Shown: positions 1-15,389 of the stretch, one piece after another | Layout: each line of letters opens with the position of its first letter | Position numbering within the stretch: the first letter of the stretch is position 1 | Assembly (NCBI RefSeq): GCF_030867145.1 | Contig: NC_134454.1 | Location: 70,786,308-70,850,307, forward strand | DNA from: Opisthocomus hoazin | Taxonomy: Eukaryota; Chordata; Aves; Opisthocomiformes; Opisthocomidae | DNA length: 64,000 nt | Reading direction: 5' to 3' | Translations under genes and position numbers: made by a program | Notes under the pieces: model-generated | What the model was told of the DNA's origin: nothing | Seen by the model: only the letters and a program-made list of their open reading frames with translations | Databases searched by the model: none

Positions 1-64
1 GAGGGCAAACATCCGTCTCTGGAGTTTGAATATTAGGAGACAGAGGAACAGATTCTCAGCTGGA
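1..64 (+). CDS. CDC20B: CDC20B exon (partial, cut by window edge)
   Basis: Codons run from position 2 and give RANIRLWSLNIRRQRNRFSA then G, with the IRLW motif that closes a WD40 blade. The exon ends at a GTAAAG donor starting at 65, in phase 0. The next exon also begins in phase 0. The stretch between the W and the next exon is about two residues shorter than in CDC20. Confidence 0.72.
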
Positions 65-3000
65 GTAAAGCAGCATAGCTGTTGATTTTCCTGGGACTAT
101 GACAGCTTAGCTGAGGATGTGTTTGAAGGTTGTGGGTTTTATACTGATAGGCTATTATCACATTCAGATAGGACAATAAGGCAACTGTACTTCAAAACGC
201 TGTGAGGAATGAAATGATCCTTCTGAAGAAGTAAATATTCTGATGGCACTATTTCTCAGTAGCTTGTTTAAACATTGTATGTAACATTTCAAATCTACTG
301 AATGGTGCATGTTGCCCTGTTCTGAAAACTAATGCAGAATTTTAAATTGCGATAGATCTGTTCCTTGGTCTGGTTACCCAAAACCAGTGAACTGATGACT
401 GGACAAGGCCTTCCTGGAAATCAGATGAAAATATGGAAGTATCCCACGCTTGTCAATTCATCAGAACTTCATGGGAAGTATTTAAGTTAATAGTTTGAGC
501 TATTTCAGTTAACTATCTGTTTAATCAGTGTGGTTTTGCAAGTGCATACCTTACACGTATAGAGTTAAAATAGCAGTCATCTACACATCCTCCCTCTGCC
601 TACACCCATGCATTCATGTGCACAGTCCTCATGCATGGGATTGTAAAGGTTGACGTATTAAGATAATAGTATAAGTTGCTTCTGTAAAATTCTTTGATTT
701 TGATGATGGGATTGTCTCCTATAATTTCTAAGGCCAAGCCAGATGCAGGATGTGGATTTCCACTGCTTCCTAAGGCTTACTAGGCGTGGACTGAGTGTGC
801 TAATACGAGGTTGCTTCCAGTATGTTCTAGGCTGATGGCCTTCTAGATAACTGAAACTGGATGTGGCTCTTCAATGTTGCAGCTCATCATGGAAGGATAC
901 TGAACCAGCTTCCTAATGATGTTTGAAATAAATCTCCATGTGTTATTTAGAGCTGTCTGGGTTTTAATGAATGATTTTGGCTGTGAAGCAATGCAATGCA
1001 GTGTGTTTCCCTTGTACTGTGATCACAGCTAGAGGAAGTGGAGTTTCCTTGTAGGTCTGTATTGGTCCGTGGAGTTGTAGGGCTACACTACACATAAAAG
1101 TTGTTCCTTGCTATTAAGCCTTCTTGTTTCTGATGCTTGCTGTCATTCCTGTGCATTAAGTTTTACTTGTTTCAGTGTTAACTGAAGTGGTCCAGCAGAA
1201 GCATCTGAAGTTAAAAGACAAAACAAATTATTTGCACACAGGCTGCATTTTCACAGGTTTGGTGGTTTTTTCACACTCACTGACCAGATATGGTCCAAGA
1301 AGCTTTGGATTTTTAACCTAACAGCTGATATTTACAACTACTTTTTGTGCTATGTTGCTACATTTGAAACCATTTATTAAATTCCTGATTTATTAAATCC
1401 CAGCCATACTGGGATGCTGTCCTTGGAAGCAGTGACTTGGGTGTAACCAGGGACTTGGCTTTAACACTAACCTATAAGAGGAAAACACAGGAGAGTCAAA
1501 ACAAAGATGGCTGGAAGAGAGAGGGTGGCTTGTGTAATGCTGCTTGTCTGTGCTGCTTTTCCTTCCTTGTCCATACTCATTTATGTATAGCTCTTAAGAT
1601 TGTGTCCTGTGATATCATGAGAAATTATTTGATAAGCGACATGATCATTAGTCTTAGCTACTATAGCCTGAGGTTTCTCAAGTCTTTGTAAGTGTTGAAT
1701 ATATTATTTGAAATGAAACCTAGATTTAGTCTTACCTTTGACAATATGGTTTAAAACATTTATCATGTAAGTCAAATGTGTTGGTAGTTTGGTGAAGCTG
1801 GAGGGTTACTTATCATCCTGTTTCCTATTCAGTTTACTTGTCTGCAAGAGAAACTAATTTTCATTAACAAAAAGACCAGGTAATTGTTACACAGATACAT
1901 TCTTGCTTACAAAGACTCTTATTACCTTACTATAAGCAACTGAATGTTGGAAGAAATTGTCAATGTATCAAAATAACGTTCAGAAAAAATACTGTGATAG
2001 ATGATTGTGAGATGGTTCTAAATCAGCCTCAGACACCCTTAACCACCCAAAGAAATGAGTGGATAAATTGTAACTGAATGTCATTACTTAATCCTCCTGC
2101 AAAATGCTGAAGACCTCAGCTAACAATGAAGCACAGTCAGTTGCTGTTGAGTACTTTAGTAATTGAGGTTGCCTATTACTGGGCATATTCAGAATAGACT
2201 AGCAGCTGATGGTAACCTTTTTATGGCACTGAGTCCCTTTTTGAGGTACTTCTGATAGAACTATTAAAGTAATTTACTAGAAAAAAAGATTTGTTTTGGA
2301 TGTAAATGCCCTTCCCTTAGAAAAGCTGTTGTAAATAAACAAAAACATACAGGCAAACAAAATGTAATTGCTTTTAGAAGTACCTGAATGTGATCGTGAA
2401 AAAAAGAAATAATACTCCAGCCCTCTCCACTCAGAAAACACGGAAATGAGTAATTTCAACTGCTGATCTCTCCCTATCCCCCTTCACATGGTTTTGGCTG
2501 AAACTAGTAATCAGATTTCAGTCAGTGTTGTGGATAGTTTTGGATGCCTCCAAAGACTACGTCTCCAGCTCTTCCTTCAAAGTTGTTACAGACACTGAAT
2601 GGAGACAGTGTAAAGAATTCACTGAGTTGTAAACTCATGGTGTTGGATGTTGACAAAGATGATATACACTTCAATAACTCGAGAAGGAGTAAAGCCTGAG
2701 AGTTAATCTCTGCTGAAATAATTTAGTGATGTTGTCAAAATTCTAGTCACCAAGTTTAGGTGGGACACACGTTACTCAGCACCAGGACAGCAGATTCTTG
2801 CCTTTAGTCACAATGGCTCCAGAGAGCTGTTGTAGCAGCTTCGCAAAGTTGGGGCAGACTGTCCGTCTGCAACAATCCTATAGATCTTCATCAGTTACTA
2901 TTGTGATAAGTACCACAGTTTCAGAGAGTTTTACAGTTCCTCGCATATTTATCCTCATAATATTATGTTGAGCTAGAGAAGTGCTGTGTTCATGGAGAAC

Positions 3001-4177
3001 TCAGGTACAGATAATGTAGGACATAGGCCACCTACATTCATTCAAGGTGGTCACCCAAGACTTCACACCTTCACACTTCCTTTTAGGATGTGGTTCATCT
3101 GGTTTGTTTTAGATGAGATAGATACACTATGTCTCAGAAGTTTCTTTTTTTCCCCTTTGGGTGACTAGCTCAGCTGTATGATTGTCAGTAACTCACCCAA
3201 CCAGAGAAGCCAATGACCAGTAAATTAAAGTAAAAAAGGCTTCGATTTCTCATACCCCTATGTGCCAAAAACCATTATGGGTTTGCTTAGCATTGACATT
3301 GTGCTAGGTGGTACAGGAGAGCAGAGGTAGATACAGGTCTCAACAGTCTCAGTTTAATGGCAGACTCTTTCTGCACTCAGTTCAATTTCAGTTGCTTCTA
3401 CTGAGAGAGATACTTGTATAACCAGATTAATGAGTTTTGTATGTTCTTTGTGCTGCTAGACTGGGGTAGCTTCTGGCCTTCAGTGTCTGACTCCCAAAGT
3501 TTACTACAACTACAGACAAACTCAGTATGCAATTCCAATAAATTATTCAGTGGGATCACTGTTAGAAGATCTCCATAACAGTCATAACTGAGCAGCTGGA
3601 GACACTATCTCATGATTGTTGGATCAGCTGCAAATTGTCTGCAAGGCCTTTGCAGCCAGATGGGAAAGCTCAGCAGCGAGACACATTACCAAACACAGAT
3701 GGGACTGATGCTGCAAATGCAGTGGAGAATCAAGAGTTCAGATTCGGTGTTCTGCTTTGACACAAATGTCTTCTCAATGTGGTGCAGTCCTGGCAGTTAA
3801 AGCCTGGTCTCTAATAAGAAAACTTCAGCTCTTTCTTAATGTGAAAATATTCTGTAGAAAATGGTAGCTCCCCGCACCTACGCAGCATTTTGAGCTGCTA
3901 CAGTAAAAGTGGAAAAAGCCATGCTCTGGGTGCTGGTGGTGAAAATGACTGGCATAATCAGTGTAGAATTGTGATGTATCTTTGCATTCTTTTGTACATA
4001 TTTTGTTTTACAGGTCATGAAGGGAGAGTCCTGCATATAGCCCTGAGCCCAGATCACAGCAGGCTGTTTTCTGTTGCGGCTGATGGAATAGCTTGTCTGT
4101 GGAAATGCCATGAATCTGGGGAGAGCAAGCACAGCAGCAAAGCTTTCTCTAATGGTTATCAGAACTCATTCTTGTGA
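1..4177 (+). CDS. CDC20B: CDC20B (cell division cycle 20B, WD40), 3' end of gene
   Basis: This is the C-terminal part of a CDC20/Fizzy-family WD40 beta-propeller protein, cut by the left window edge. Visible coding exons are 1-64, 356-473 and 4014-4177. Joined, they encode the end of one blade (IRLWSLN), a full blade beginning ICSLVWLP and closing with IWKYPTL..ELHG, and a last blade HEGRVLHIALSPD..SVAADGIACLW. These follow human CDC20B and CDC20 from memory (CDC20 has IRIW, NQLVIWKYPT, GHTSRVL at matching places). The final exon has a tail of about 18 residues after the last blade that is longer than I recall in human. CDC20 itself activates the anaphase-promoting complex. CDC20B is linked in other vertebrates to multiciliated cell differentiation and hosts the miR-449 cluster in an intron, which is not in this window. 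The neighbour GZMA is convergent, as in human. Identification is firm; the exon 356-473 boundary is odd (see findings). Confidence 0.9.
356..473 (+). CDS. CDC20B: CDC20B penultimate coding exon
   Basis: The frame from 356 reads ICSLVWLPKTSELMTGQG, then NQMKIWKYPTLVNSSELH, an excellent match to CDC20-family blade 6. The in-frame TAG at 353-355 sits exactly at the acceptor AG, so the exon must start at 356. Homology and phase both place the end after G473, giving ELHG-H across the junction. The following bases are GGAAGT rather than GTAAGT. The only nearby canonical donor that keeps frame is GTTAAT at 486, which would add four residues (KYLS replaces the G). Confidence 0.82.
474..4013 (+). other. 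CDC20B: last CDC20B intron
   Basis: About 3.5 kb of intron. I saw no further exon-like WD40 sequence, RNA gene or recognisable mobile element. It ends in a good TTTTGTTTTACAG acceptor. Confidence 0.7.
4014..4177 (+). CDS. CDC20B: CDC20B terminal coding exon
   Basis: The exon starts after ACAG at 4010-4013 with two bases completing a codon, then HEGRVLHIALSPDHSRLFS and VAADGIACLWKCHES, the last WD40 blade. It ends at a TGA at 4175-4177. The residues after KC (SGESKHSS...NSFL) are low-complexity and look lineage-specific. Confidence 0.94.
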
Positions 4178-7100
4178 CTTCTTCTCCTTGAAAGCAAGTG
4201 ATTAAATGTACTTATCCCATTCAATAATTCAAAATATGTGTGTTCCTTCCAATGGAAACATGGCAGGAGATAGTACAGTTTTTTCAAGAGAATGCAATTT
4301 TCCCCATCAGTCCATGATATGAAATGTTAGTAGCTTGTCTTACCCTAGAGGAAAAATATTCTAACTCTAAAGAATAACACCATATTTATTTTCATTAAAC
4401 TAGCAAGCATGGGTACAATCCACCTTGTGTTAAGTGCCAGCATAAAGTCGTAGGTCCTGCTTTTAGCTATGATTCTTGTAAGTAATTTTACATCAACTTA
4501 GCATCCCCATTTGGAACCACATGCCAATTCTTGTAAATTGCCTTGAATCATTCAAAGGCTAGTATCAGCAGAGACCAGTCCAGGGGACTGTGTTCTATAT
4601 ATCAGAGAGATCATGGTATGGAATCTGTCTAAATATTTCTAGAGATCTATGTTTAATATATAACTGTAGCTAAATATAAATGATTTCTTGGGAATTGTTT
4701 CTTGGTTTTGTAGTGGTAATGATGACTAGCGTAATTAGAAAACTGTCTGTGTTGAATTTTGAATTGTTTCTTTTCCTTAAACCCACCTGCTATGTTTGAC
4801 AATTATTGAAAATATAAATAATTGCATAATAGTTCTGTTATTATGCATAATTATAAAATAAACTGTTTAATACGGACATAGTCAAAGACGCATGCTGTTT
4901 GGGTCAAACACAACAGTTAGTTCATTTATTCCATAAGGGTACACTTTAATTCTGGATGTCAGCAAACCTGGCAGCTGTCACGCTCTTATTAATTTCATTT
5001 AGTGCTCACAAGGACCAAACCTCTTGGACTTGAACAGAAGTTTGCCTGTGTAAGACTTGTACACTGTCAACAGCTAAGTAAGAATGTCAGGATTGGCCTT
5101 CAGATGCTATTCAGATGCAACTCAGTAGGGCTATTCAAAACGTGTTCTATCCACAGACATCTTTGAAGCTTTGCTTTCGTTATTAGGAATGATGAGAGGC
5201 AGTGGGTAAGGATTCACTCTTGCATTTGTACATTAGGAGTCCTGTGAGCTCAGAAACTCATATTGTTTGGATTTCTTTTTTTTTTTTTTTCCTGCTGGAA
5301 ATTTATTTATATTATTTCTTGTAGCTGGGAAAGAATGGGAGATTAGGGAAGTAGAACAGTGTCAGGCCATGGAAAATTAAGCTGTGATCAAATGCATGAG
5401 AAGAGATAGGCAAAGTTAGCAGGGGCACAAGTATCTCTGGAAATGAATGTGAAACTGTCATGTCTAGTTCTCACCATTTTAAAAACCTCATCTTCTGCTG
5501 CTCAAATCATGTGGTTGCTAACTTTGGGTCTGGAAGGTTGAGACCACTGATCTTTTTTACCTAGTAAGATGTTAATTTACAATAAATCTGCTGCTAAACT
5601 GCTGGTTTCTAACATCATCTCGTGTGGTCTTCAAAACAGGTTAGAAGATGGGAACGTTGATTATCAGTTGAGAGATGACTACCAAGAAGCTTGTGTCTAA
5701 GAATGGGAAATAACTTACACTGTGCCTGTCTTCTCGTATGAGCATGTTTGTTGCAGCAGATTTTATCAAACATTTGGAATGTGATTTAGATATTCCAGAT
5801 AGTATTTTAAATAATGTAGAAGTTTTTTCAAATATTAAAAACATTATTTCTCTTTTGAATGTGAAAAAAAAACAGTGGAATTAGTCTCTTTACTCATATG
5901 TTTTTGGGTTGTCCCAGAAATTCTCTCTCTTTCTTTGACAGTACCTAAATGCTGTTGGTTTGTCAAATGTTGGAAGAGATGTATGTCACAGGATGGGGGG
6001 GCTGTGGTGGTAAAGGAGCTGATCAGTATTGAGGCGAAGCGTATTTTGTTGAATGCTCAACTGTCAGAAGAAGAAATTACATTTCTTTCAGACTGAGAAG
6101 TGGTCGTTTCTTAGTTAATGATAGTTGTTCATTGTTGAGTAAAGCTGTGTTGCCCCAGAAGTATTTTAATATAATACCTGAAAGTGGGAGAAGTCACTGA
6201 CTTCAGTAGAACTAACCAGCAGCCCATAAATACAAGAGAGTCTTGTATGTGTGTGACCTATAGCTCTGTTCTGTGACCATGTCTGAGAAAGCATTTAAGC
6301 ATGCATTTAAAATCCAGACTGTGACTAATCTGGAGTGAAATTAAACATGCACTGGAGTGCTTTTTCTGGGTGTGCTTCTTTTCTAGATAGGCTCCTTTAC
6401 TGTCAGTTTCTTTCACATGGCAAGTACCTGTCTTTCTGTAATAGGAATTAGAGAACCTGAGTAGGCAGTGTGATTCTGCTTCACTGATCTTTTGCAGGTA
6501 AAGTTGCTGAATGCTTGCAGACATAGAGTGTGCAGTTGCTGAAAGCAGATCATTGTTCTTGCATAGCTGCCTCATTCTGCCAGTGCAAAGGTCTTAACAT
6601 ACGAAGTCATGGACAAAATGTGAAATCTTGACTTTCTCCATGTAGAATATGGTGTATTTTTAGCTCATTTCCTGTTACATGCCTGGTATATTGTTCAGGC
6701 CCAGACTGAGACAGAAGTCAGAAGCCGTTTCTAAGAGGTCAGCTTGTTCTGCACCTGAGGTCTGTGTGCACTAAAGGCTGAGGCTCTAGAGGTGGCACAG
6801 AGGATTAAGTAAAATTTAAGTTGCCTGAACTCAGGCTGTCATCCCCACAGTCCTATCCAAGGTTAAGTGCCATACAACACATGGAATCCAAAACTTCAGG
6901 ACAAAAATAATTTTTACAACAGGAAAAAACTTCATTGCCTGTTCAGGGCATGTGTCTTCCCAGGTATACCAGTATGACAAGGTGATTGTCTGTCTGTAAT
7001 ACAATGAAATGGTTTAAAGAACCTTGTGTTAGGGAATCCTTTTCTTTCCACACATAAATGCACTAAATATTTTCTAGGAAAACAGTCCCCTGTTCTTCAG

Positions 7101-7752
7101 CCACTGTATGATCTGACTTGATGCTACCTGCATAAATGTTGCATTAGTTTGTGTAGTGCAGTTTATACCAGTTCATTTTGACCAGTTATCTCATATACCT
7201 GCAATGAGAAGAAATTGTTACATTCTAGATGTCAAAATGCCATTGAATGGTCGTAACATTTTTCTTAGCTAGTACATAAACTTGCATGGGCTCCATCCTG
7301 TAGTGGTGGATCTGTATTGGGAATGGGTTCATGCCTCTTAATCAGAGAAGGTCCCAACCTAGGCGAAAACTTGGTTCCATTTCCTTGCTTCTGCTTTTTG
7401 CCCCCAGGGTTCCACTACTGGCAGTGGTGACAGAGGCTTGAATGTTTTGTTTGCCATGTAAAACCAGTTCTAGTGGCTCATTTTGCACAATTCACTAAAT
7501 AACACTCATATAAAAATAAGTTTTTGAAGTATTTGGGGTAGATCCTAAATTCTAAGCTAGAGGGGGAAGGCTGCACATTTTTCCTTGCACATTTGTTCAT
7601 GCTTTGTAAACCCCTTGGTCAGAACCTCTCCTTCCTTCTGATCCCACTTGGGTCAGTACTACTGTCTGAAAAATGGAGAAATACTGAATGATAGGCTTTG
7701 AGTGGGATTTTCCACTGACGAGGATGCTGTCTGTGACTTCTAGGGAAGAGGA
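4178..7752. other. CDC20B 3' UTR and intergenic DNA
   Basis: AT-rich sequence holding the likely CDC20B 3' UTR, and a T-rich run near 5276-5291. The short open frames here (for example 5875-6096) have no recognisable domain. I see no gene. Confidence 0.6.
4857..4862 (+). terminator. CDC20B: possible CDC20B polyadenylation signal
   Basis: An AATAAA hexamer in an AT-rich stretch about 680 bases after the stop codon. It is the first clean canonical hexamer that I noticed downstream. Its use is inferred. Confidence 0.4.
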
Positions 7753-8808
7753 GGAATCACAGAATCACAGAACGGTAGGGGCTGGAAGGGGCCTCTGTGG
7801 GTCATCTAGTCCAACCCTCCTGCCGAAGCAGGGTCACCTACAGTAGGCTGTAGAGGACCTTGTCCAGGTGGGTCTTGAATCTCCAGAGAAGGAGACTCCA
7901 CAACCTCCCTGGGCAGCCTGTTCCAGTGCTCCGTCACCCTCAGAGTGAAGAAGTTCTTCCTCATGTTCAGACGGAACTTCCTGTGCTTCAGTTTGTGCCC
8001 GTTGCCCCTTGTCCTGTTGCTGGGCACCACTGAAAAGATCTTGGCCCCATCCTCCTGACACCCACCCTTCAGATATTTGTAAGTATATATTAGGTCTGCT
8101 CGCAGCCTTCTCTTCTTCAGGCTGAACAAGCCCAGCTCCCTCAGCCTCTCCTTGTAGGAGAGATGTTCCAGTCCCCTCACCATCCTTGTAGCCCTCCGGT
8201 GGACTCTCTCCAGTAGCTCTTCATCTTTCTTGAACTGGGGAGCCCAGAACTGGACAGAGTACTCCAGATGAGGCCTCACTAGGGCAGTGTAGAGGGGAAG
8301 GAGAACCTCCCTCGTCCTGCTGGCCACACTCTTCTTGATGCACCCCAGGATCCCATTGGCTTTCTTGGCAGCCAGGGCACACTGCTGGCTCATGGTTAAC
8401 CTGTCGTCCACCAGGACACCCAGGTCCCTCTCCGCAGAGCTGCTCTCCAGCAGGTCCACCCCACGCCTGTACTGATGCATGGGGTTGTTCCTCCCCAGGT
8501 GCAGGACCCTGCATTTGCCTTTGTTGAACCTCATCAGGTTCCTCTCTGCCCAACTTTCCAGCCTGTCCAGGTCTCCCTGAATGGCAGCACACCTTCTGGT
8601 GTATCTACCACACCTCCCAGTTTGGTGTCATCAGCAAACTTGCTGAGGGTACATTCTAACTCTTCATCCAGGTCATTGATGAAGAAGTTAAACAAGGCTG
8701 GGCCCAGTACTGACCCCTGAGGGACACCACTAGTTACCAGCCTCCAACTAGACTCAGCGCTGCTGATGACAACCCTCTGAGTTCTGCCATTCAGCCAGCA
8801 GTAACTTG
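7753..8808 (-). mobile_element. CR1 LINE, 5'-truncated, copy 1
   Basis: The left end carries the inverted CR1 3' tail (AATCACAGAATCACAG), then GGTCATCTAGTCCAACCC. On the minus strand it encodes the C-terminal part of CR1 reverse transcriptase. The FADD catalytic box lies at 8627-8638, followed by a long open stretch at 7806-8534 ([14 protein letters not shown] ... [11 protein letters not shown]). One frameshift separates FADD from that stretch, near the EG/AAIQ junction at about 8590-8600. It is 5'-truncated like most CR1 copies, so it cannot move on its own. The right end is estimated. Confidence 0.93.
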
Positions 8809-10694
8809 AAAAAAATACTATAGCAGGATGAAAAAGAGCAGTGAAAAAATGGGCAAAGAAGAAAGAAATTAAGTAAATCTAATGTATGGGAAGAGTGAAA
8901 TAGCCCTAGGTGATCAGTTGTCTTGAGGATCAGCTACAGATTTTTCACTAGATTGATAAGGATATTTTTGTCTTCTGAAGGTTTGTAGAATCAGGTCTTT
9001 GCTAAGCAAGGGTTTGGTAGTTTGCAAGAAGAGAGTAAGTCTGGCCTTATCTTACTTATTTCCTGTGTGTTTAAAGACAGAATCAAAGTCACCACTTTGG
9101 GTGTCAATAGCAGTCAGTGGGCCAAATTCTCCTCCCAGTTTCACTCATGCAATTGTACTTGGCTGGGAATCCTTCTCGCTGCTCCTGCTTTGCTTCTGTG
9201 TTTGTGTGTGCCTCTGTGTCTGTGTTTGTGTGCTCATTTCTGTGTTCAGCCCAAGAGTCAGAACAAACATTTTCGGAATAAGAATAAGGAATATGAAAAG
9301 TTCTGACTGTGTAACATTTGTAATGGACAGAAAACATAAAAGAAGATGTTCAGCATCAAAACTTTCAATGTAGATCCCTGTAGTTTCGGCCTTCTCCTTC
9401 CTTCACCCTTCATTGTTCTGACAAAACTACTGTTTCTTCTCCACAACATCAGGTGAAGGCAGTTGTGTAAAAAAGTTTTAGTCCGTATTTTCCCATGTTG
9501 TGTTTATTAGTGATGTTTAATTGCTTGTGATGAACGGAGCAATCGTTTTCTAATTAAAATCAATACAAAATTTCTCCACCCATTGAATGTCCTGTGCTTT
9601 CTCTTAGCTAATGGCTGCTTCTGAGTAGAAAAACCCCAAAGCAACACAAAATAAAACCAAGTGCTTTTTGAGGTGTTCATGGCATTGAATGTGCCCAAGA
9701 CTGTTAATACTGAGATGGGCGGAAGCATTTTTAACAATAGGTCTGTTTGCTGTTTGACAAGCCATTGTTGAAGCACTTAAAAATTTCATTGCATCTGTAA
9801 AATGGCAGTAGTGGCATCCTAAGGTAAAGATTGGTTTATGTTATGAACAGTGCTTTATCGTATTGATACTCATTTCTCTGGCGGATGGTTTTTCAGCTGA
9901 TTTTTTGACATAATATTGCTGATCTTGGTGTATTCTGCAAACATATTGCACATCCAAAACATTATGTACACAGACTATCTGTACTGCAGCAGACAGAGCT
10001 TTCCACATGAATTGACAGCTGCAAGCAGTAGATTTTTATCACCGTTTCTTTATTAAATGCAAAGTACATAAAGGGGTAAAATCTGGAGGTTTCAAATACA
10101 AGACAGTTAGGAAATGCACATTTATTGTGTCCCGCAATCAAATGTAGCTGCTGAAACTTTATTTTCTGAAGCGTAGCAGTCCACTACACCTGTGAAATCT
10201 GGAGCTCTGCTGCGGAGAATCTACCGAGTTTTTCAGGTGTCTGGAGTTCCACCTAGCATCTCACTAACTTTCAGGGTATTTGCAGAAGTAAAGATACAGA
10301 AGAGGGCAGTATTTACTCAGCATGCAGTGGGGGCACAAACAGCTGGATTAGATTCTTGGTCAGAAATACTCATCCATCTAGAGCTCAGTCTGAATGTGCG
10401 ACGCAAGCGTGTTGGAAGCCTGAGTCGCAAATACCCCTCGCATGACTCCATGGCTGACAGTATAAGCTACAAATGCTGGTGTAGCAGAGCAATGTATTCT
10501 CACCCTGTTAAGTTCAGATCTGCTCTAGAAAGAGATGTATGTATTTTCATCTATAAGGACATCAAGCTGCTAAAATTCAGCGTGGGAATACCACTTTTAC
10601 CAGTATAATGAAGCTATTTTTAAAAGTGTGTTTCAAAGCTAGATACTGTTACACAAGTACAAAGTAGGAAATTACTTGGTCAAAACCCAATCTC
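8809..10694. other. intergenic DNA downstream of GZMA, likely including its 3' UTR
   Basis: This holds a degenerate TG-rich tract (about 9195-9245) and the probable GZMA 3' UTR. On the minus strand the first AATAAA after the GZMA stop is at 10158-10163, about 530 bases away. A 417-base open frame on the plus strand at 10192-10608 begins with GTG and matches nothing I know. Confidence 0.5.
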
Positions 10695-15343
<4,649 letters not shown>

Positions 15344-15378
15344 GATTTCTGTCTGGTGTTCCCCCTTATTCACTGCTT

Positions 15379-15389
15379 AATATATATAT
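15379..15389 (-). promoter_or_regulatory. GZMA: possible GZMA TATA box
   Basis: An alternating TA run 36-46 bases upstream of the GZMA ATG on the minus strand. If used, the 5' UTR would be only about 10-20 bases, which is short but plausible. Position alone supports this. Confidence 0.4.

Noticed and set aside
474-4013. miR-449 cluster expected within CDC20B
   Set aside because: In mammals it sits in an early intron. I saw no miR-449-like hairpin here, and only the last introns are in the window.
5875-6096. 73-codon open frame downstream of CDC20B
   Set aside because: No similarity to any protein I know and no flanking splice pattern that would join it to CDC20B, which ends at 4177.
8221-8720. 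Extra open frames inside and opposite the CR1 copies (also at 18469-18801, 36856-37137, 59449-59727)
   Set aside because: These are shadow frames of the CR1 reverse-transcriptase end in other frames or on the other strand.
10192-10608. 417-base plus-strand open frame downstream of GZMA
   Set aside because: It begins with GTG, has no in-frame ATG early, no recognisable domain, and lies in the probable GZMA 3' UTR on the opposite strand.
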